DNA of 64,000 nt, taken from NCBI GenBank assembly GCA_041741095.1, contig JBGSKQ010000102.1, forward strand, positions 8,561 through 72,560, in the 5' to 3' direction. This DNA comes from UBA6168 sp041741095. Its GTDB lineage: Bacteria > Bacteroidota > Bacteroidia > Chitinophagales > Saprospiraceae. Shown piece by piece: positions 18,070 through 27,758 of this stretch (positions are counted from its first letter, which is position 1; each line of letters begins with the position of its first letter). The translations under genes were made by a program, and so were the position numbers. The notes beneath the pieces are model-generated. The model worked only from the letters and a program-made list of their open reading frames with translations. It had not been told where the DNA came from and did not search any database.

Positions 18070-18483
18070 ATGGCAGTCCTTTGGAATACAGAAAAATTGA
18101 ACAAGAACCTCTCACGCATTGACGGAGCGATCATGGCTGGGCGTTACAACCTTGCATTGAAGCTTGCCCACCGTTGCCTTAAGCAGTATTACCATTGCTG
18201 CATCACCAGCAACAACATCCCTACCGAACAAATGCAAGCCGACAACGTGCGGCTCATGGCCATCCACATTTGCCGGCACTTGATGAGTTACTTTAGAAAA
18301 TATGAAATACCGTATTCGGAGCGGCGGCTCATGTTCATTTCATTGGTGTCCAATGTGATTTTTATTTCCACCATGAACATTTCTTCCGATTCGGATGAAT
18401 TTCTGGCCGATAAAGCCATGGCCACTTATGCCAGGGAAAACGTCCATAATATCATATCCTACCTCATGAGGTATTTTGCCTAA
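18070..18483 (+). CDS. Unknown helical protein
   Basis: A 137-residue, mostly helical protein with no signal peptide. Notable are the paired Cys in KQYYHCCITSN and a hydrophobic stretch RRLMFISLVSNVIFISTMNI in the middle. I do not recognise the family. It has its own strong terminator 22 bases after the stop and faces the giant surface-protein gene on the other strand. Codon use looks like its neighbours. Spacing and the terminator support it as a real gene. Confidence 0.7.
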   Translation: MAVLWNTEKLNKNLSRIDGAIMAGRYNLALKLAHRCLKQYYHCCITSNNIPTEQMQADNVRLMAIHICRHLMSYFRKYEIPYSERRLMFISLVSNVIFISTMNISSDSDEFLADKAMATYARENVHNIISYLMRYFA

Positions 18484-18504
18484 AGATTTAGAAAAATACA
18501 ATAG

Positions 18505-18540
18505 AAAGGCCGCCGTCAATACCTGACGGCGGCCTTTTTG
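18505..18540. terminator. Strong bidirectional terminator
   Basis: A perfect 14-bp stem AAAGGCCGCCGTCA / TGACGGCGGCCTTT (18505-18518 with 18524-18537), five-base loop, T run after it on the plus strand. It lies between two convergent genes. Confidence 0.9.
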
Positions 18541-18558
18541 TTTTTTGATAAACCACAA

Positions 18559-21500
18559 TTACTTGCTCAAAATGATGCGTTTGAACAACACTTCCTTTTC
18601 AGCCACTATCCGCACCAGATAAACCCCTGAAGCCTTTTCAGATAAATCCAGGACAAAGTTTTTGCTGGCGACCAAATCATTGATTTGCGCCAACACAGGC
18701 CTGCCAGTCAAATCCAGCACATCTAATTGGACCGTGGTCATTTTTGAAAAGTCAATTGCTACGAATAAACGGCTGGCAGTAGGCACCGGATAGATGTTGA
18801 CACTGCGTTCCAAGTCCAAATTTTCCACAGCGTTCAACTGATCCACTGTCACCGATAGCGTTGCAATACAACCATTTTGGTCGGTCACTTCAAGGCTATA
18901 TTCCCCGGCAGTCAAACCTGTAGGATCTTCTTCTGTGGATACCACTGTCCCATTTAGCGACCACTCATAAGTATAGGGCGCACCCGTTCCACCAAAAATG
19001 GTGACCTTAATAGCCCCGTCCATGGTGGTGCCGGTTTCGTCCACCACTTGATCGAGCGTTACGGTAACTGCCTCAGGCTCAGTTACTTCCACACCTGCGC
19101 TGGTCACGCAACCTTCGGCATCGGTGATAAAAACTTCGTAAAGACCAGCAGCAAGGCCATTTGCCGTTTGGGAAGTTTGGCTCGCCGGGTCGTTCCATTC
19201 AAAAGAGAACGGCGGCGTTCCATTTGTGGGGCTGGCGGTAGCCGTACCGTCCGCAGCACCCGCACAGGAAGGGGAGGTGAATGTTGCGGTTGCTGCAAAG
19301 TCGCTTTGAACCGTTACGGTGAAAGAACAATTGGCCGTGTTGCCCTGATTGTCGTCGGCCATCCAGACCACCTCAGTTGTGCCGCTGGGAAAAATCTCGC
19401 CGCTGGCCGCTCCGCTCAGAATGGACAAGGTGATATTTTGGCAGTTGTCGGTAGCTAGTGGCCCATCGTATTCAACATTTGCTTCGCAATTGTCCACGAC
19501 GACAGCAATGTTTTCAGGGCAAACAATGGAAGGTGAAGTTTCATCTGTTACCGTTACGGTGGCCATGGCAGTAGCACTGTTGTTTGAGGCATCTTTGACA
19601 GTCAACATCACGGTGTTTTCCCCAATATGGCTGCAATTAAATTCTATCATATCCGCTGAAAAACTGCTAATCCCGCAATTGTCGGTGCTGCCTGCATCCA
19701 GCATGGCTGCCATGATAGAAGCCTGCCCGTTGGCATCCAAGGAGATGTTGATAGTTTGTGCCAAAACGATAGGTGGTTCTGTGTCAGGGTCAACGCCGAT
19801 CTCAATGTCAAGGGTAGCCAAACAGTCGTTTTGATCACTCACGCTTACGTCGTAATTGCCTGCGGGGAGGCTGGTTTGGGTGGCATTGGTGGAGCCGTTT
19901 GGCCAGGAATAGCTGTAGCCAGGCGTCCCGCCAACAGCTTCCACAGATACCGCACCAGTCATTGTTCCCGTGCATTCCAGGTTCATTTGGCTGACAATGT
20001 TGATGGAGAGCAAATCGGGTTGGGTGATTTCTATTTCTTCGATGGCTGCACAGCCATTGGCATCCGTTACACTTACGGAATAAACTGCCGCTGCTAAATT
20101 GCCAATTGTGGCCCCGGTGCCGCCATTTGACCAAACAATGGCTATAGGATCGGCAAAACCAGTGGTTTCAATGTGGGCTGTACCATCTTCTACGCCAAAG
20201 CATGAAACGTTTTCGCCGCTGATGATTGCCGATTGTCCGAGGCAACCAAACTGGTTTACCGTGGCGCAACCTGTAATAGTACAGCCGTTGGCGTCCGTCA
20301 CAGTCACGCAATATTCGCCGGGCGAAAGGTTGTTGATGGCAGGTGTAGAAGCACCATTGTTCCAATTGTATTGGTAGGGTGAAATACCGCCAGCCATGGT
20401 GGCGGATGCTGTTCCGTCATTTGCCTCAACAAACGTTTCAGCGGTAGCCGTTACGTTTCCATTCAAAACTGGTGGCTGGGTAATATTGACCTGAATGGTT
20501 TGTGTACAAACATTTACGTCTGTAACAGTGACCATATAATTGCCAGCGGACAGGCTAGATTGAGACGCACCCGTTGAGCCACCCGGCCAATTGTAAACGT
20601 AGCCCGGCGTACCGCCTGTAGCGGCAATTGTTGCAGCCCCCGTTGATTCTCCATTGCAAGCAACGTTTGTTTGTTGTGAAACAGATAAATTCAGGGCAGG
20701 TGGGGCAGTCAAGGTAACATTGCCTGTTATTTCACAAGCGTTTTCATCGGTAATCGTTACGTTGTAGGTGCCGGCGCCCAGATTAGCGACGGCGTTGCTG
20801 GTACTGCCATTTGACCATAGAAAAACAAACGGGCCAGTACCGCCAACAGGATTGGCAATGGCTTCGCCATCTGTGCTGCCGTTGCAGGATGGGTTAGCAG
20901 ATGAAATATCAATTCCAAAACTGGCGCAATTGAAACTGGCCACCGTCACAGATTCCACGGTCGAACATCCATTGGCATCAGCCACCGTCACTGTATAGCT
21001 GCCTGCTGCGAGACCAGTGATGGATTGGGTATTAGCACCATTGCTCCACAAATAGGTGTAAGCCGGTACCCCACCTGTAGGAGTGGCAGTGGCTGAGCCG
21101 TCGTTGGCTCCTACGGCAGATTCGCCAATGGCGGTGGTATTTGCTATCAGTTCCGTTGGCTCGCTGATGGTGATGGTAGCGGTGGCTGTACAATCGTCGG
21201 CATCGGAAATAGTGACCGTGTAGGTGCCAGCCGCCAAATTGGTTGCCTGTTGTCCCGTCGTCCCGTTTGACCAATTAAAGGTATAAGTTCCATTGCCACC
21301 ACTGCCCTGGGCAGTAGCGCTACCATTATTGTTCCCATGACAAGTTACATTATTGCTGTTGGGAATAGAGGCCGTCAATGATGGCGTTTGTGAAACGGAA
21401 GTATTGTCGGTAGCGGTGCAGCCTGTAGTGTTGTTGGTAACAAGAATGATGTAAGTGCCAGCCACATTCACTGTTGGGTTGGCAGTGTTGCCGCCAGATA

Positions 21501-23649
21501 CAATGCCCGGGCCGCTCCATTGGTAGCTAAAATTCCCTCCCTGCGAAGAGTTCGATCCATTCAGCACCACAGAGGAGGAGTTACAATTTAAAGCCATATT
21601 GGGGCCAGCCTCGGCGGTAGGTACAGTGGTGTTTGAGTTGACGGTTACATTGGAGGTGGCCGTGCAGCCGTTGTCAGAATTGGTTACTTTTAAAGTATAA
21701 ATCCCAGCCGCATTGATCACTGGCATGAGGGTCGTTTCACCAGAAACGATGTTCCCGTTGGTGGTGGTCCACAAATAGGAAAAATTAGGGCCTGACGAGG
21801 AAGACGAGCCATTCAGTGTGACGCTGGTAGTGCTACAAGTGAGCGGTGGGGCACTGCCTGCATTGGCAATGGGCGCTGTGGTGTTTTCAGTGACATTTGC
21901 ACAATCAGTTGCGGTACAGCCATTGATGGTATTGGTGACCAACAGGCAATAAGTGCCAGTTTCATTCACGGTCGGCGTCAGGGTATTGGCACCGGAAACA
22001 ATGTTCCCATTGGCGGTTGTCCACAAATAAGTAAAGTTAGCTCCGCTGGAAGAGTTGTTCCCGTTTAGTTGCAAGGAAGCAGTGGTACAGGTCAAAACCA
22101 TGTCATTGCCCGCTGCCGATGTTGGGGCCGCAGTGTTGGATGTCACGGCAGCCTGATCGGTTTTAGTGCAGCCGTTAGAGGTATTGGTAACGGTCAAAAT
22201 ATAAGTACCGTCCTCATCCACGATGGGCATAAGTGTATTCGCGCCAGAAACGATATGGCCGTCCGTAGTTGTCCACAAATAAGTAAAATTCCCTCCCGTA
22301 GAAGACCCTGTTCCATTGAGCGTCACGGTGGCGTTGGCACAAGTCAGTGTCATGTTTGGGCCTGCTTCGGCAGCGGGGGTAGCCGTGCTGCCCACCACAT
22401 TAGTATTATCCGTGGCAGTGCAAAAATTCAGGTTGTTGGTCACAGTCAGGGTATAGGTGCCGGCTTGATTCACAACGGGGTTGAGTGTAGTTGCCCCCGA
22501 AACGATATTCCCGTCAGTGGTCGTCCATTGATAGGAAAAATTAGAGCCTGTTGAAGAGCCGGTGCCGTTCAGCATGGTTGTTGGATTGGCACAACTGACC
22601 ACGCCCGGTGGGCCTGCTTCGGCAGTGGGGGGCGTGGTATTGGAAGTAATATTGCCGCTGACAGCAGAAGTACAGCCATTGGCATCGGTGACTGTGACGT
22701 TGAAATTGCCGGGAGGCAAAGTAACGGTCTGGCCCGAACCCCCGCCTGTCCAGTTATAGGAGTAGCCGGGGGTACCGCCATTGCCCTGCGCCGTGGCCGA
22801 ACCCACGGGGTTGATGCAGTCAATGTTCATTTGGTTGATAATGGAAACAGAGACACTGGTGGCTGGCTGGTTGATGGTAACAGAGCCTGACCCCGTGCTG
22901 CCGCTCACATTGGAGACCGTAACGGTATATACCCCAGCCGCAAGGTTCGAGATATTTTGGCCCGATGCGCCGTTCGACCAATTGTAGGTGTACGGAGCCC
23001 CGCCACCACCGGAGGCACTGGCCGATGCGGTACCATTGGTGCCGCCTAGGCAACTTACATTGGTACCAGTGACATCTACTAAAATAGCACCGCCGCCGCC
23101 CATAAAAGTACCAAAAACTGAAGTGGTCACGATTTTGTCGCCGCTGGTGCCGCTGTTGCCATTGGCCAGGTTGCCCGCTGCGTACATGGTGATATTGCCG
23201 GAGCCGCTGGCAGGAGAGGTCCAATCAACGGTATAAGTGACGCTGCTATTCCCCCCAAAAGCCAATGCGTTGGCATGTTCGAAGTAGGTCTTGCCGCCTT
23301 CGGTGTCCAGGTTGGCATTGGGAATGGGCTGCGGATTGGACAGGGTGCCAGAGTTTTGGTTCATCTCATTTTGCACCACCATTTGAAAACCGCCCAATTG
23401 GGGCACGTTGTTCGTGCGATGGACGGTGACGGTGATGGGGTATAGCGTATTGGCGGTAATGGTGGCAGGCATCCCCGAAATTTCAATGCTGCCCGTGCCG
23501 GTTCCGCCAGAGTGGCAATTGGAACAGGTGTTAAAAGTAGGCGGTGCACCTGTGTGGCCGTTTGGCGGATCCGATAAATAAGACAGGAAAACAATGCCCG
23601 AAGCGAGGGTAAAAAACAGCTTGTAAATGGTGTTCAGTTTCTTTTTCAT
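18559..23649 (-). CDS. Giant SprB-repeat surface protein with T9SS sorting domain
   Basis: A 1696-residue secreted protein. Order of parts: signal peptide/membrane helix (about 1-25); a choice-of-anchor V-like domain with CSNCH, a CxxCH motif, at about 42-46; two SprB-type repeats (about 190-335); five tandem PKD-like units of about 82 residues (about 340-755; each with AEAGP, LNG(S/T)xSS, YxWTT, IVSGxxTLxP, GTYxLxVTN); seven SprB-type repeats (each with YxWSNG, LxAGxYxVTVTDxxGC); a HYR-like region with PPIVLAQ and SPSIVCPENI; two more SprB-like repeats; and a type A T9SS sorting domain (about 1605-1696, YPVPTASRLFV to FKRIILSK). SprB repeats are known from gliding adhesins and large surface proteins. 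It is probably exported by T9SS to the cell surface or medium; adhesion is inferred. It is monocistronic. Confidence 0.92.
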   Translation of the reverse strand: MKKKLNTIYKLFFTLASGIVFLSYLSDPPNGHTGAPPTFNTCSNCHSGGTGTGSIEISGMPATITANTLYPITVTVHRTNNVPQLGGFQMVVQNEMNQNSGTLSNPQPIPNANLDTEGGKTYFEHANALAFGGNSSVTYTVDWTSPASGSGNITMYAAGNLANGNSGTSGDKIVTTSVFGTFMGGGGAILVDVTGTNVSCLGGTNGTASASASGGGGAPYTYNWSNGASGQNISNLAAGVYTVTVSNVSGSTGSGSVTINQPATSVSVSIINQMNIDCINPVGSATAQGNGGTPGYSYNWTGGGSGQTVTLPPGNFNVTVTDANGCTSAVSGNITSNTTPPTAEAGPPGVVSCANPTTMLNGTGSSTGSNFSYQWTTTDGNIVSGATTLNPVVNQAGTYTLTVTNNLNFCTATDNTNVVGSTATPAAEAGPNMTLTCANATVTLNGTGSSTGGNFTYLWTTTDGHIVSGANTLMPIVDEDGTYILTVTNTSNGCTKTDQAAVTSNTAAPTSAAGNDMVLTCTTASLQLNGNNSSSGANFTYLWTTANGNIVSGANTLTPTVNETGTYCLLVTNTINGCTATDCANVTENTTAPIANAGSAPPLTCSTTSVTLNGSSSSSGPNFSYLWTTTNGNIVSGETTLMPVINAAGIYTLKVTNSDNGCTATSNVTVNSNTTVPTAEAGPNMALNCNSSSVVLNGSNSSQGGNFSYQWSGPGIVSGGNTANPTVNVAGTYIILVTNNTTGCTATDNTSVSQTPSLTASIPNSNNVTCHGNNNGSATAQGSGGNGTYTFNWSNGTTGQQATNLAAGTYTVTISDADDCTATATITISEPTELIANTTAIGESAVGANDGSATATPTGGVPAYTYLWSNGANTQSITGLAAGSYTVTVADANGCSTVESVTVASFNCASFGIDISSANPSCNGSTDGEAIANPVGGTGPFVFLWSNGSTSNAVANLGAGTYNVTITDENACEITGNVTLTAPPALNLSVSQQTNVACNGESTGAATIAATGGTPGYVYNWPGGSTGASQSSLSAGNYMVTVTDVNVCTQTIQVNITQPPVLNGNVTATAETFVEANDGTASATMAGGISPYQYNWNNGASTPAINNLSPGEYCVTVTDANGCTITGCATVNQFGCLGQSAIISGENVSCFGVEDGTAHIETTGFADPIAIVWSNGGTGATIGNLAAAVYSVSVTDANGCAAIEEIEITQPDLLSINIVSQMNLECTGTMTGAVSVEAVGGTPGYSYSWPNGSTNATQTSLPAGNYDVSVSDQNDCLATLDIEIGVDPDTEPPIVLAQTINISLDANGQASIMAAMLDAGSTDNCGISSFSADMIEFNCSHIGENTVMLTVKDASNNSATAMATVTVTDETSPSIVCPENIAVVVDNCEANVEYDGPLATDNCQNITLSILSGAASGEIFPSGTTEVVWMADDNQGNTANCSFTVTVQSDFAATATFTSPSCAGAADGTATASPTNGTPPFSFEWNDPASQTSQTANGLAAGLYEVFITDAEGCVTSAGVEVTEPEAVTVTLDQVVDETGTTMDGAIKVTIFGGTGAPYTYEWSLNGTVVSTEEDPTGLTAGEYSLEVTDQNGCIATLSVTVDQLNAVENLDLERSVNIYPVPTASRLFVAIDFSKMTTVQLDVLDLTGRPVLAQINDLVASKNFVLDLSEKASGVYLVRIVAEKEVLFKRIILSK
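21380..22640 (-). repeat. Five tandem PKD-like coding repeats (about 246 bp each)
   Basis: Within the giant surface-protein gene five consecutive units share the same framework at protein and DNA level, for example the recurring protein string IVSGANTL and its DNA counterpart. The units have diverged at many positions, so the array is old rather than freshly copied. Confidence 0.85.
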
Positions 23650-23996
23650 ACAGTGTGTTGAAAGGTCTAATGATTGAAGGATTGATTCGCAAAAAAGCTT
23701 GGATTTGCGGGATAAAGAAATGAAATGGTAAAATTATCAGCGCAGGTAAAATTTCAGGGCGAAAGGTTGCGCACGGTGTTTTAACCATACTTAAAACAAT
23801 CCATACAGCAGGCACTTTTCAAAGGCTGCTTTTTGAAAAAACAAATGGTGAAAAAGTGCGGAGATTGTCAGCACTCAACATAATTTTGTCAAACAATCCT
23901 TTTGAGGTCGAAAGGAATATTAAATACCCAGTTCTTTAGTCACAGAACAATTCTGCTCTATATTTGCCCACTTGATTTTCCAACCCAACAAAGAGC
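23650..23996. other. Divergent intergenic region
   Basis: This 347-base region separates the giant surface-protein gene (minus) from the Nudix gene (plus). It holds TATATTTG at 23959-23966, the likely Nudix -7 element, and a further TAATTTTG at 23880-23887. I find no clean TAnnTTTG for the minus-strand gene, and no coding capacity. Confidence 0.5.
23959..23966 (+). promoter_or_regulatory. -7 element of the Nudix gene
   Basis: TATATTTG matches TAnnTTTG, 30 bases before the ATG at 23997. No clear -33 element. Confidence 0.45.
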
Positions 23997-24419
23997 ATGG
24001 CCGACATCAACCTAAAAGTCCGATTAATCCTGTACAACAAAGGCAGCATCCTCTTGCTCCGGCAAAAAAAGACGCTTGGCGGGAATTACACTTTGGTGGG
24101 CGGAACCATTGAAAATACAGAATATGCCCTACAGGCGCTCATCCGGGAGGCACAGGAAGAAGCTGGTATTTTGTTAAAAGAAAAGGACCTGCAACTGGTA
24201 CATGTGCTGCACAAACGCACCAAAGGCAACGGCCATCGCATCACCCTCTACTTCAAGGCCACTCAATACGGTGGCAAGCTGACGACCGGCGAACCCAACA
24301 AATTCAAGGGCGTCTCCTGGTTTTTGCTGGACAACCTGCCCGCCAACCTCTCGGAAACAGTGCGTCACGTATTGAAAGAATACCGGGAAGGGAGGATGTA
24401 TTCGGAGTTTAGGATATGA
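23997..24419 (+). CDS. Nudix hydrolase
   Basis: A 140-residue Nudix-fold protein. These enzymes hydrolyse nucleoside diphosphates linked to another moiety, with Mg2+. The Nudix box is complete: Gx5Ex7REUxEExGU is matched by GTIENTEYALQ followed by ALIREAQEEAGI (about 38-60). The substrate cannot be told from sequence. It is followed after 44 bases by the 2OG-Fe(II) oxygenase gene in the same direction, so the two may be cotranscribed. Confidence 0.93.
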   Translation: MADINLKVRLILYNKGSILLLRQKKTLGGNYTLVGGTIENTEYALQALIREAQEEAGILLKEKDLQLVHVLHKRTKGNGHRITLYFKATQYGGKLTTGEPNKFKGVSWFLLDNLPANLSETVRHVLKEYREGRMYSEFRI

Positions 24420-24463
24420 AAAAACATCCGGCAAGGCCAATTTAAACAGCAATTTTTCCCGCC

Positions 24464-25057
24464 ATGCAAGAAAAATACGAACCGCTCATCCAAGGAATCC
24501 TCGATCGCAATTTCAGCACTTCACCTCATTTTTTTGATGAAAAACTGGTGAAGGGCCTGCGTGAAAACCTGCTCCGCAAACATAGCGAAGGCGACATGCA
24601 CCCTGCTGGTATCGGCCAGCATTTTTCGCTTCAAAAAAACTTGAAGGTGCGTGGCGACCTCATCAGTTGGTTGGACGAAAAAAATGCTGATGATTGGGAG
24701 CGCCAGTTCCTGGACAACATAGATGCTTTTGTAGAATACCTAAACCGCACCTGTTTCACAGGCATTAATAGTTATGAGTTTCACGCTGCGTTTTATGAAA
24801 CGGGCAGTTTTTACCGCCGTCATTTTGACCAGTTCCAACAGGACAAAGGACGTAGATTTTCGGTGGTGGGATACCTGAACGAGGATTGGGAAGCCGACGA
24901 CGGCGGTGAACTGGTGCTTTACCTGCCAAGTGGCGAGCAGACCGTACTTCCCGAAGGCGGCAGGGTCGTATTTTTTAAAAGCGACGAGATAGAACACGAA
25001 GTGAAGCCTGCCCGGAGGGACAGGCTGAGCATAGCTGGCTGGCTAAAGATAATTTGA
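24464..25057 (+). CDS. 2OG-Fe(II) oxygenase (prolyl 4-hydroxylase-like)
   Basis: A 197-residue oxygenase of the P4Hc/PKHD type, which uses 2-oxoglutarate, Fe(II) and oxygen to hydroxylate a substrate. The iron triad is His120 and Asp122 (RRHFDQF) plus His178 (EIEHEV); Arg187 (RDRLSIAGW) would bind 2-oxoglutarate. The core double-stranded beta-helix runs from about 100 to 195. No signal peptide, so probably cytosolic. The substrate is unknown; candidates in this family include ribosomal proteins and free proline. It follows the Nudix gene closely. Confidence 0.9.
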   Translation: MQEKYEPLIQGILDRNFSTSPHFFDEKLVKGLRENLLRKHSEGDMHPAGIGQHFSLQKNLKVRGDLISWLDEKNADDWERQFLDNIDAFVEYLNRTCFTGINSYEFHAAFYETGSFYRRHFDQFQQDKGRRFSVVGYLNEDWEADDGGELVLYLPSGEQTVLPEGGRVVFFKSDEIEHEVKPARRDRLSIAGWLKII

Positions 25058-25133
25058 GCAGCTTTGTTTTTGACTTCTTTAAGCCTTGTCTTGCATCTTT
25101 CAAACTATTCTGAACAAGCCTCAAACAAATCCC

Positions 25134-25141
25134 TAACTTTG
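25134..25141 (+). promoter_or_regulatory. -7 element of the T9SS cargo gene
   Basis: TAACTTTG matches TAnnTTTG, 66 bases before the ATG at 25207. Confidence 0.45.
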
Positions 25142-25206
25142 AAGGAAAATTTCACAAAACAGGCCTTATCAAACACCACTATGCGCCTGTGCCAACTTCC
25201 AAAAAG

Positions 25207-26346
25207 ATGAAAAAACTTGTACTCAATTTAGCACTGCTCTTATTGGCAGGTGCTCTCTTTGCCCAGATTACCGTAACGAATGCCACCTTCCCAGCCGTGG
25301 GCGACACCTTGAAGACTGCCGTGGATATGGCACCGTCCGGCATCTTGATAACCGCACCAGGAGGGCCTTTTGCCTGGGATTTCAGCTCGTTGACGCCCGA
25401 CCTCAACCAAGAGACAGTGTTCCAGGCGGCCAGCAGTGGCAGTGTCTTCGCCAGCTTTCCGGATGCAGACTTGGTCAGCATCGGGCAGGGTGGTGCGGAA
25501 ACCTACTACAGCATCAGTGCCACCACTTTCAACAACCTCGGCTTCAGCGGAACAGACCCGACGGGCGGGCTGCCCATCCAGACCGAATTTAAGTTCAACC
25601 CGCCCGTGCCGGAGCTGCGGGCACCGCTTAATTTTATTGACAACCATATCGCCGAAAGCAGCCTTGATGTGGCTTTTTCCCTCGATGCTATCCCCGCCAA
25701 TATCCTTGACAGTCTCGGAATACCTACGACTATTGTTGATTCCATCCGCATCAAAGCAATAGCATCCCGATTTGAATTGGTGGACGCATACGGAACCCTC
25801 GCCATCCCCGGCGGGAGCTATGATGTCCTTCGTGAAAAGCGCACTGAATACCGTGATACCCGGCTTGAAATCCACCTTACTTTCCCCTTCCCCTTTTGGC
25901 AGGATATTACCAGCCAACTCGGTCCGGCTGCCGGCTTCGGCCAAGACACCATCCTGAGCTACCGTTTTATCAGCAATACCGAAAAAGAAATCATCGCTGT
26001 GGTGACAACGGATGTTTCGAGCACTACCCCGGAGCAAGTGACTTATAAAGACAATGGCATCCCCAACGCAGCGGACGAAAAGTTCGCCGCCAGCCCTAAA
26101 GTTGCCGTTTCGCCCAACCCGACCAGCGGGGTGTTGTATTTTGATTTTGAAAATGGGGAAACAGGCAGCTATGATCTCAGCATATTTAATAGCACAGGCA
26201 GTTTGGTTTTGGAGAAAAAACTAAGCTTAAACGGATCGCAATCGGAGCATGTGCCTTTTGGGCAGTTTGGGCCCGGCACCTATTTTTATCAAATAAAAAA
26301 AGCAGGCAGTGGGCTTGGGGCTACTGGCCGCTTTATTAAACTGTAA
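25207..26346 (+). CDS. Secreted protein with T9SS type A sorting domain
   Basis: A 379-residue protein with a signal peptide (MKKLVLNLALLLLAGALFAQ), a beta-rich body of about 270 residues that I do not recognise, and a C-terminal T9SS sorting domain (about 300-379: VAVSPNPTSGVLYFDFENGE, YDLSIFNSTGSLVLEKKLS, GTYFYQIKK). Export through T9SS to the surface or medium is inferred from that domain. The start at 25207 begins the signal peptide. The next gene overlaps its stop by one base. Confidence 0.88.
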   Translation: MKKLVLNLALLLLAGALFAQITVTNATFPAVGDTLKTAVDMAPSGILITAPGGPFAWDFSSLTPDLNQETVFQAASSGSVFASFPDADLVSIGQGGAETYYSISATTFNNLGFSGTDPTGGLPIQTEFKFNPPVPELRAPLNFIDNHIAESSLDVAFSLDAIPANILDSLGIPTTIVDSIRIKAIASRFELVDAYGTLAIPGGSYDVLREKRTEYRDTRLEIHLTFPFPFWQDITSQLGPAAGFGQDTILSYRFISNTEKEIIAVVTTDVSSTTPEQVTYKDNGIPNAADEKFAASPKVAVSPNPTSGVLYFDFENGETGSYDLSIFNSTGSLVLEKKLSLNGSQSEHVPFGQFGPGTYFYQIKKAGSGLGATGRFIKL

Positions 26347-26963
26347 TGTTTTCATTGATAAATAAAGTGGACAGAACAGAAGCGCTAAAAAATGTGGCCT
26401 TCCAACTGGGCATGGACTTTCAGGAAAAGGACGAATACAAGATGATTGCCCTGCTCAGGGATTTTAAACTATTCCGGCAAGGGGGCAGCCAGCATATCTA
26501 CAATATTTTGTCGAAAACCAGCGGCCTGCTGGAAGAGAAAACCAGCCTATTTGATTACCGCTACACCATCAGTACGGGTAAGTCGGCGCACACTTATCAT
26601 CAATCTGTATTTTTTATCCAATCCAAGCAATTGTCGCTTCCACAAATGCTGCTCAAGCCAGAAAATTTTTTCCATAAAATAGGCGCTTGGCTGGGCATGC
26701 AGGACATTGATTTTGAAGAATACCCAGAATTTTCTGATAAAAACCTGCTGAAAGGCGAAGATGAAGGCCGCATCCGCAGCACTTTGAAAACAAACGAAGA
26801 TGTCATCCGCTTTTTTACTGTAGAAAAAGATTGGTGCCTGGAAAGCATCGGTTTTTTCATGATCTTGTACAAAGAAAAAATACTCATAGACCCGCCTTCC
26901 ATCAAGTTGCTGTTTGAAAAGGGCATGATGCTGCACGAAAATTTAAAGACGGAAGCGTGGTAA
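26346..26963 (+). CDS. Unknown cytosolic protein
   Basis: A 205-residue protein whose ATG shares one base with the stop of the T9SS cargo gene (TAATG), so translation is coupled. There is no signal peptide or membrane segment. Sequence features include GGSQHIYNILSK, FDYRYTISTGKSAHTYHQS and DIDFEEYPEFSDKNLLKGED. I believe similar proteins exist in Bacteroidota and cyanobacteria but know no function. The coupling to a secreted cargo gene may be only operon convenience. Confidence 0.75.
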   Translation: MFSLINKVDRTEALKNVAFQLGMDFQEKDEYKMIALLRDFKLFRQGGSQHIYNILSKTSGLLEEKTSLFDYRYTISTGKSAHTYHQSVFFIQSKQLSLPQMLLKPENFFHKIGAWLGMQDIDFEEYPEFSDKNLLKGEDEGRIRSTLKTNEDVIRFFTVEKDWCLESIGFFMILYKEKILIDPPSIKLLFEKGMMLHENLKTEAW

Positions 26964-26969
26964 CGCTGC

Positions 26970-26990
26970 TCATTCTCTCATTCTCTCATC
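26970..26990 (+). repeat. Short 8-bp direct repeat between genes
   Basis: TCATTCTC occurs twice in tandem with a partial third copy, directly before the ATG at 26991. It belongs to a wider class of 7-8 bp intergenic repeats in this window. Confidence 0.6.
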
Positions 26991-27710
26991 ATGTGTACAG
27001 TCACCTACATACCACAAGCAGCGGGCTACTATATCCTGAGCTCCAACCGTGACGAAAATGCCGCCCGTTCGCCACAACATCTCACCCGTTTTATACAAGG
27101 GGGCAATGAGTTGATTTTCCCGCAAGACACCAGCGCCGGTGGCACCTGGATAGCCGCTTCCTCCGACAACCGGGTGGTGTGCCTGTTGAACGGCGCTTTT
27201 GAAAAACACCAGCACCAACCACCGTACAAGCGCAGCCGTGGACTGATGGTGCTCGACTTTTTTACCTACCCTTCCGCTCCCATTTTTTTTGAAAAATATG
27301 ACTTCGAGGGCATGGAGCCGTTCACTTTTTTGATGGTGGACGATGGGGACTTGTACGAGCTGCGCTGGGATGAAAAAAACATCCATGCCCGCCATTTGAA
27401 TAACAAGAATTATTACATTTGGTCTTCGTCCACCTTGTATCCCAAAGAAATCAGGGAACAGCGGGAGGGCTGGTTTCAGGAGTGGCGCAAGGAGCGGGTG
27501 GATTTTGGCCTGGAGGCTATCCAACACTTCCACGCCAGTGGCGGAAATGGCGACACTTGGAACGGCTTCGTGATGAACCGGGAGAACAGGGTACAAACAG
27601 TGAGCATCACGAATATTGTAAAAAAAGAAAGCAGTATTGAGTTGATTTACAACGACTTGCTTCGCAAAAACATCAAAATGGAAAAGGTCAAACTAGCAGA
27701 AACAATCTAG
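26991..27710 (+). CDS. NRDE (TANGO2-like) family protein
   Basis: A 239-residue protein beginning MCTVTYIP with the family signature SSNRDEN at about 18-24 (the NRDE motif), then GGTWIAASSDNRVVCLLNG. The family has an N-terminal nucleophile-like fold; the Cys at position 2 could be the nucleophile after Met removal. TANGO2 proteins are linked to haem or lipid handling in eukaryotes; the bacterial role is not established. It lies 27 bases after the unknown gene in the same direction. Confidence 0.9.
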   Translation: MCTVTYIPQAAGYYILSSNRDENAARSPQHLTRFIQGGNELIFPQDTSAGGTWIAASSDNRVVCLLNGAFEKHQHQPPYKRSRGLMVLDFFTYPSAPIFFEKYDFEGMEPFTFLMVDDGDLYELRWDEKNIHARHLNNKNYYIWSSSTLYPKEIREQREGWFQEWRKERVDFGLEAIQHFHASGGNGDTWNGFVMNRENRVQTVSITNIVKKESSIELIYNDLLRKNIKMEKVKLAETI

Positions 27711-27758
27711 CCTTGAGCGTTCCATTTTACTTTCTACATTTTACTTTTTAAACAAACT

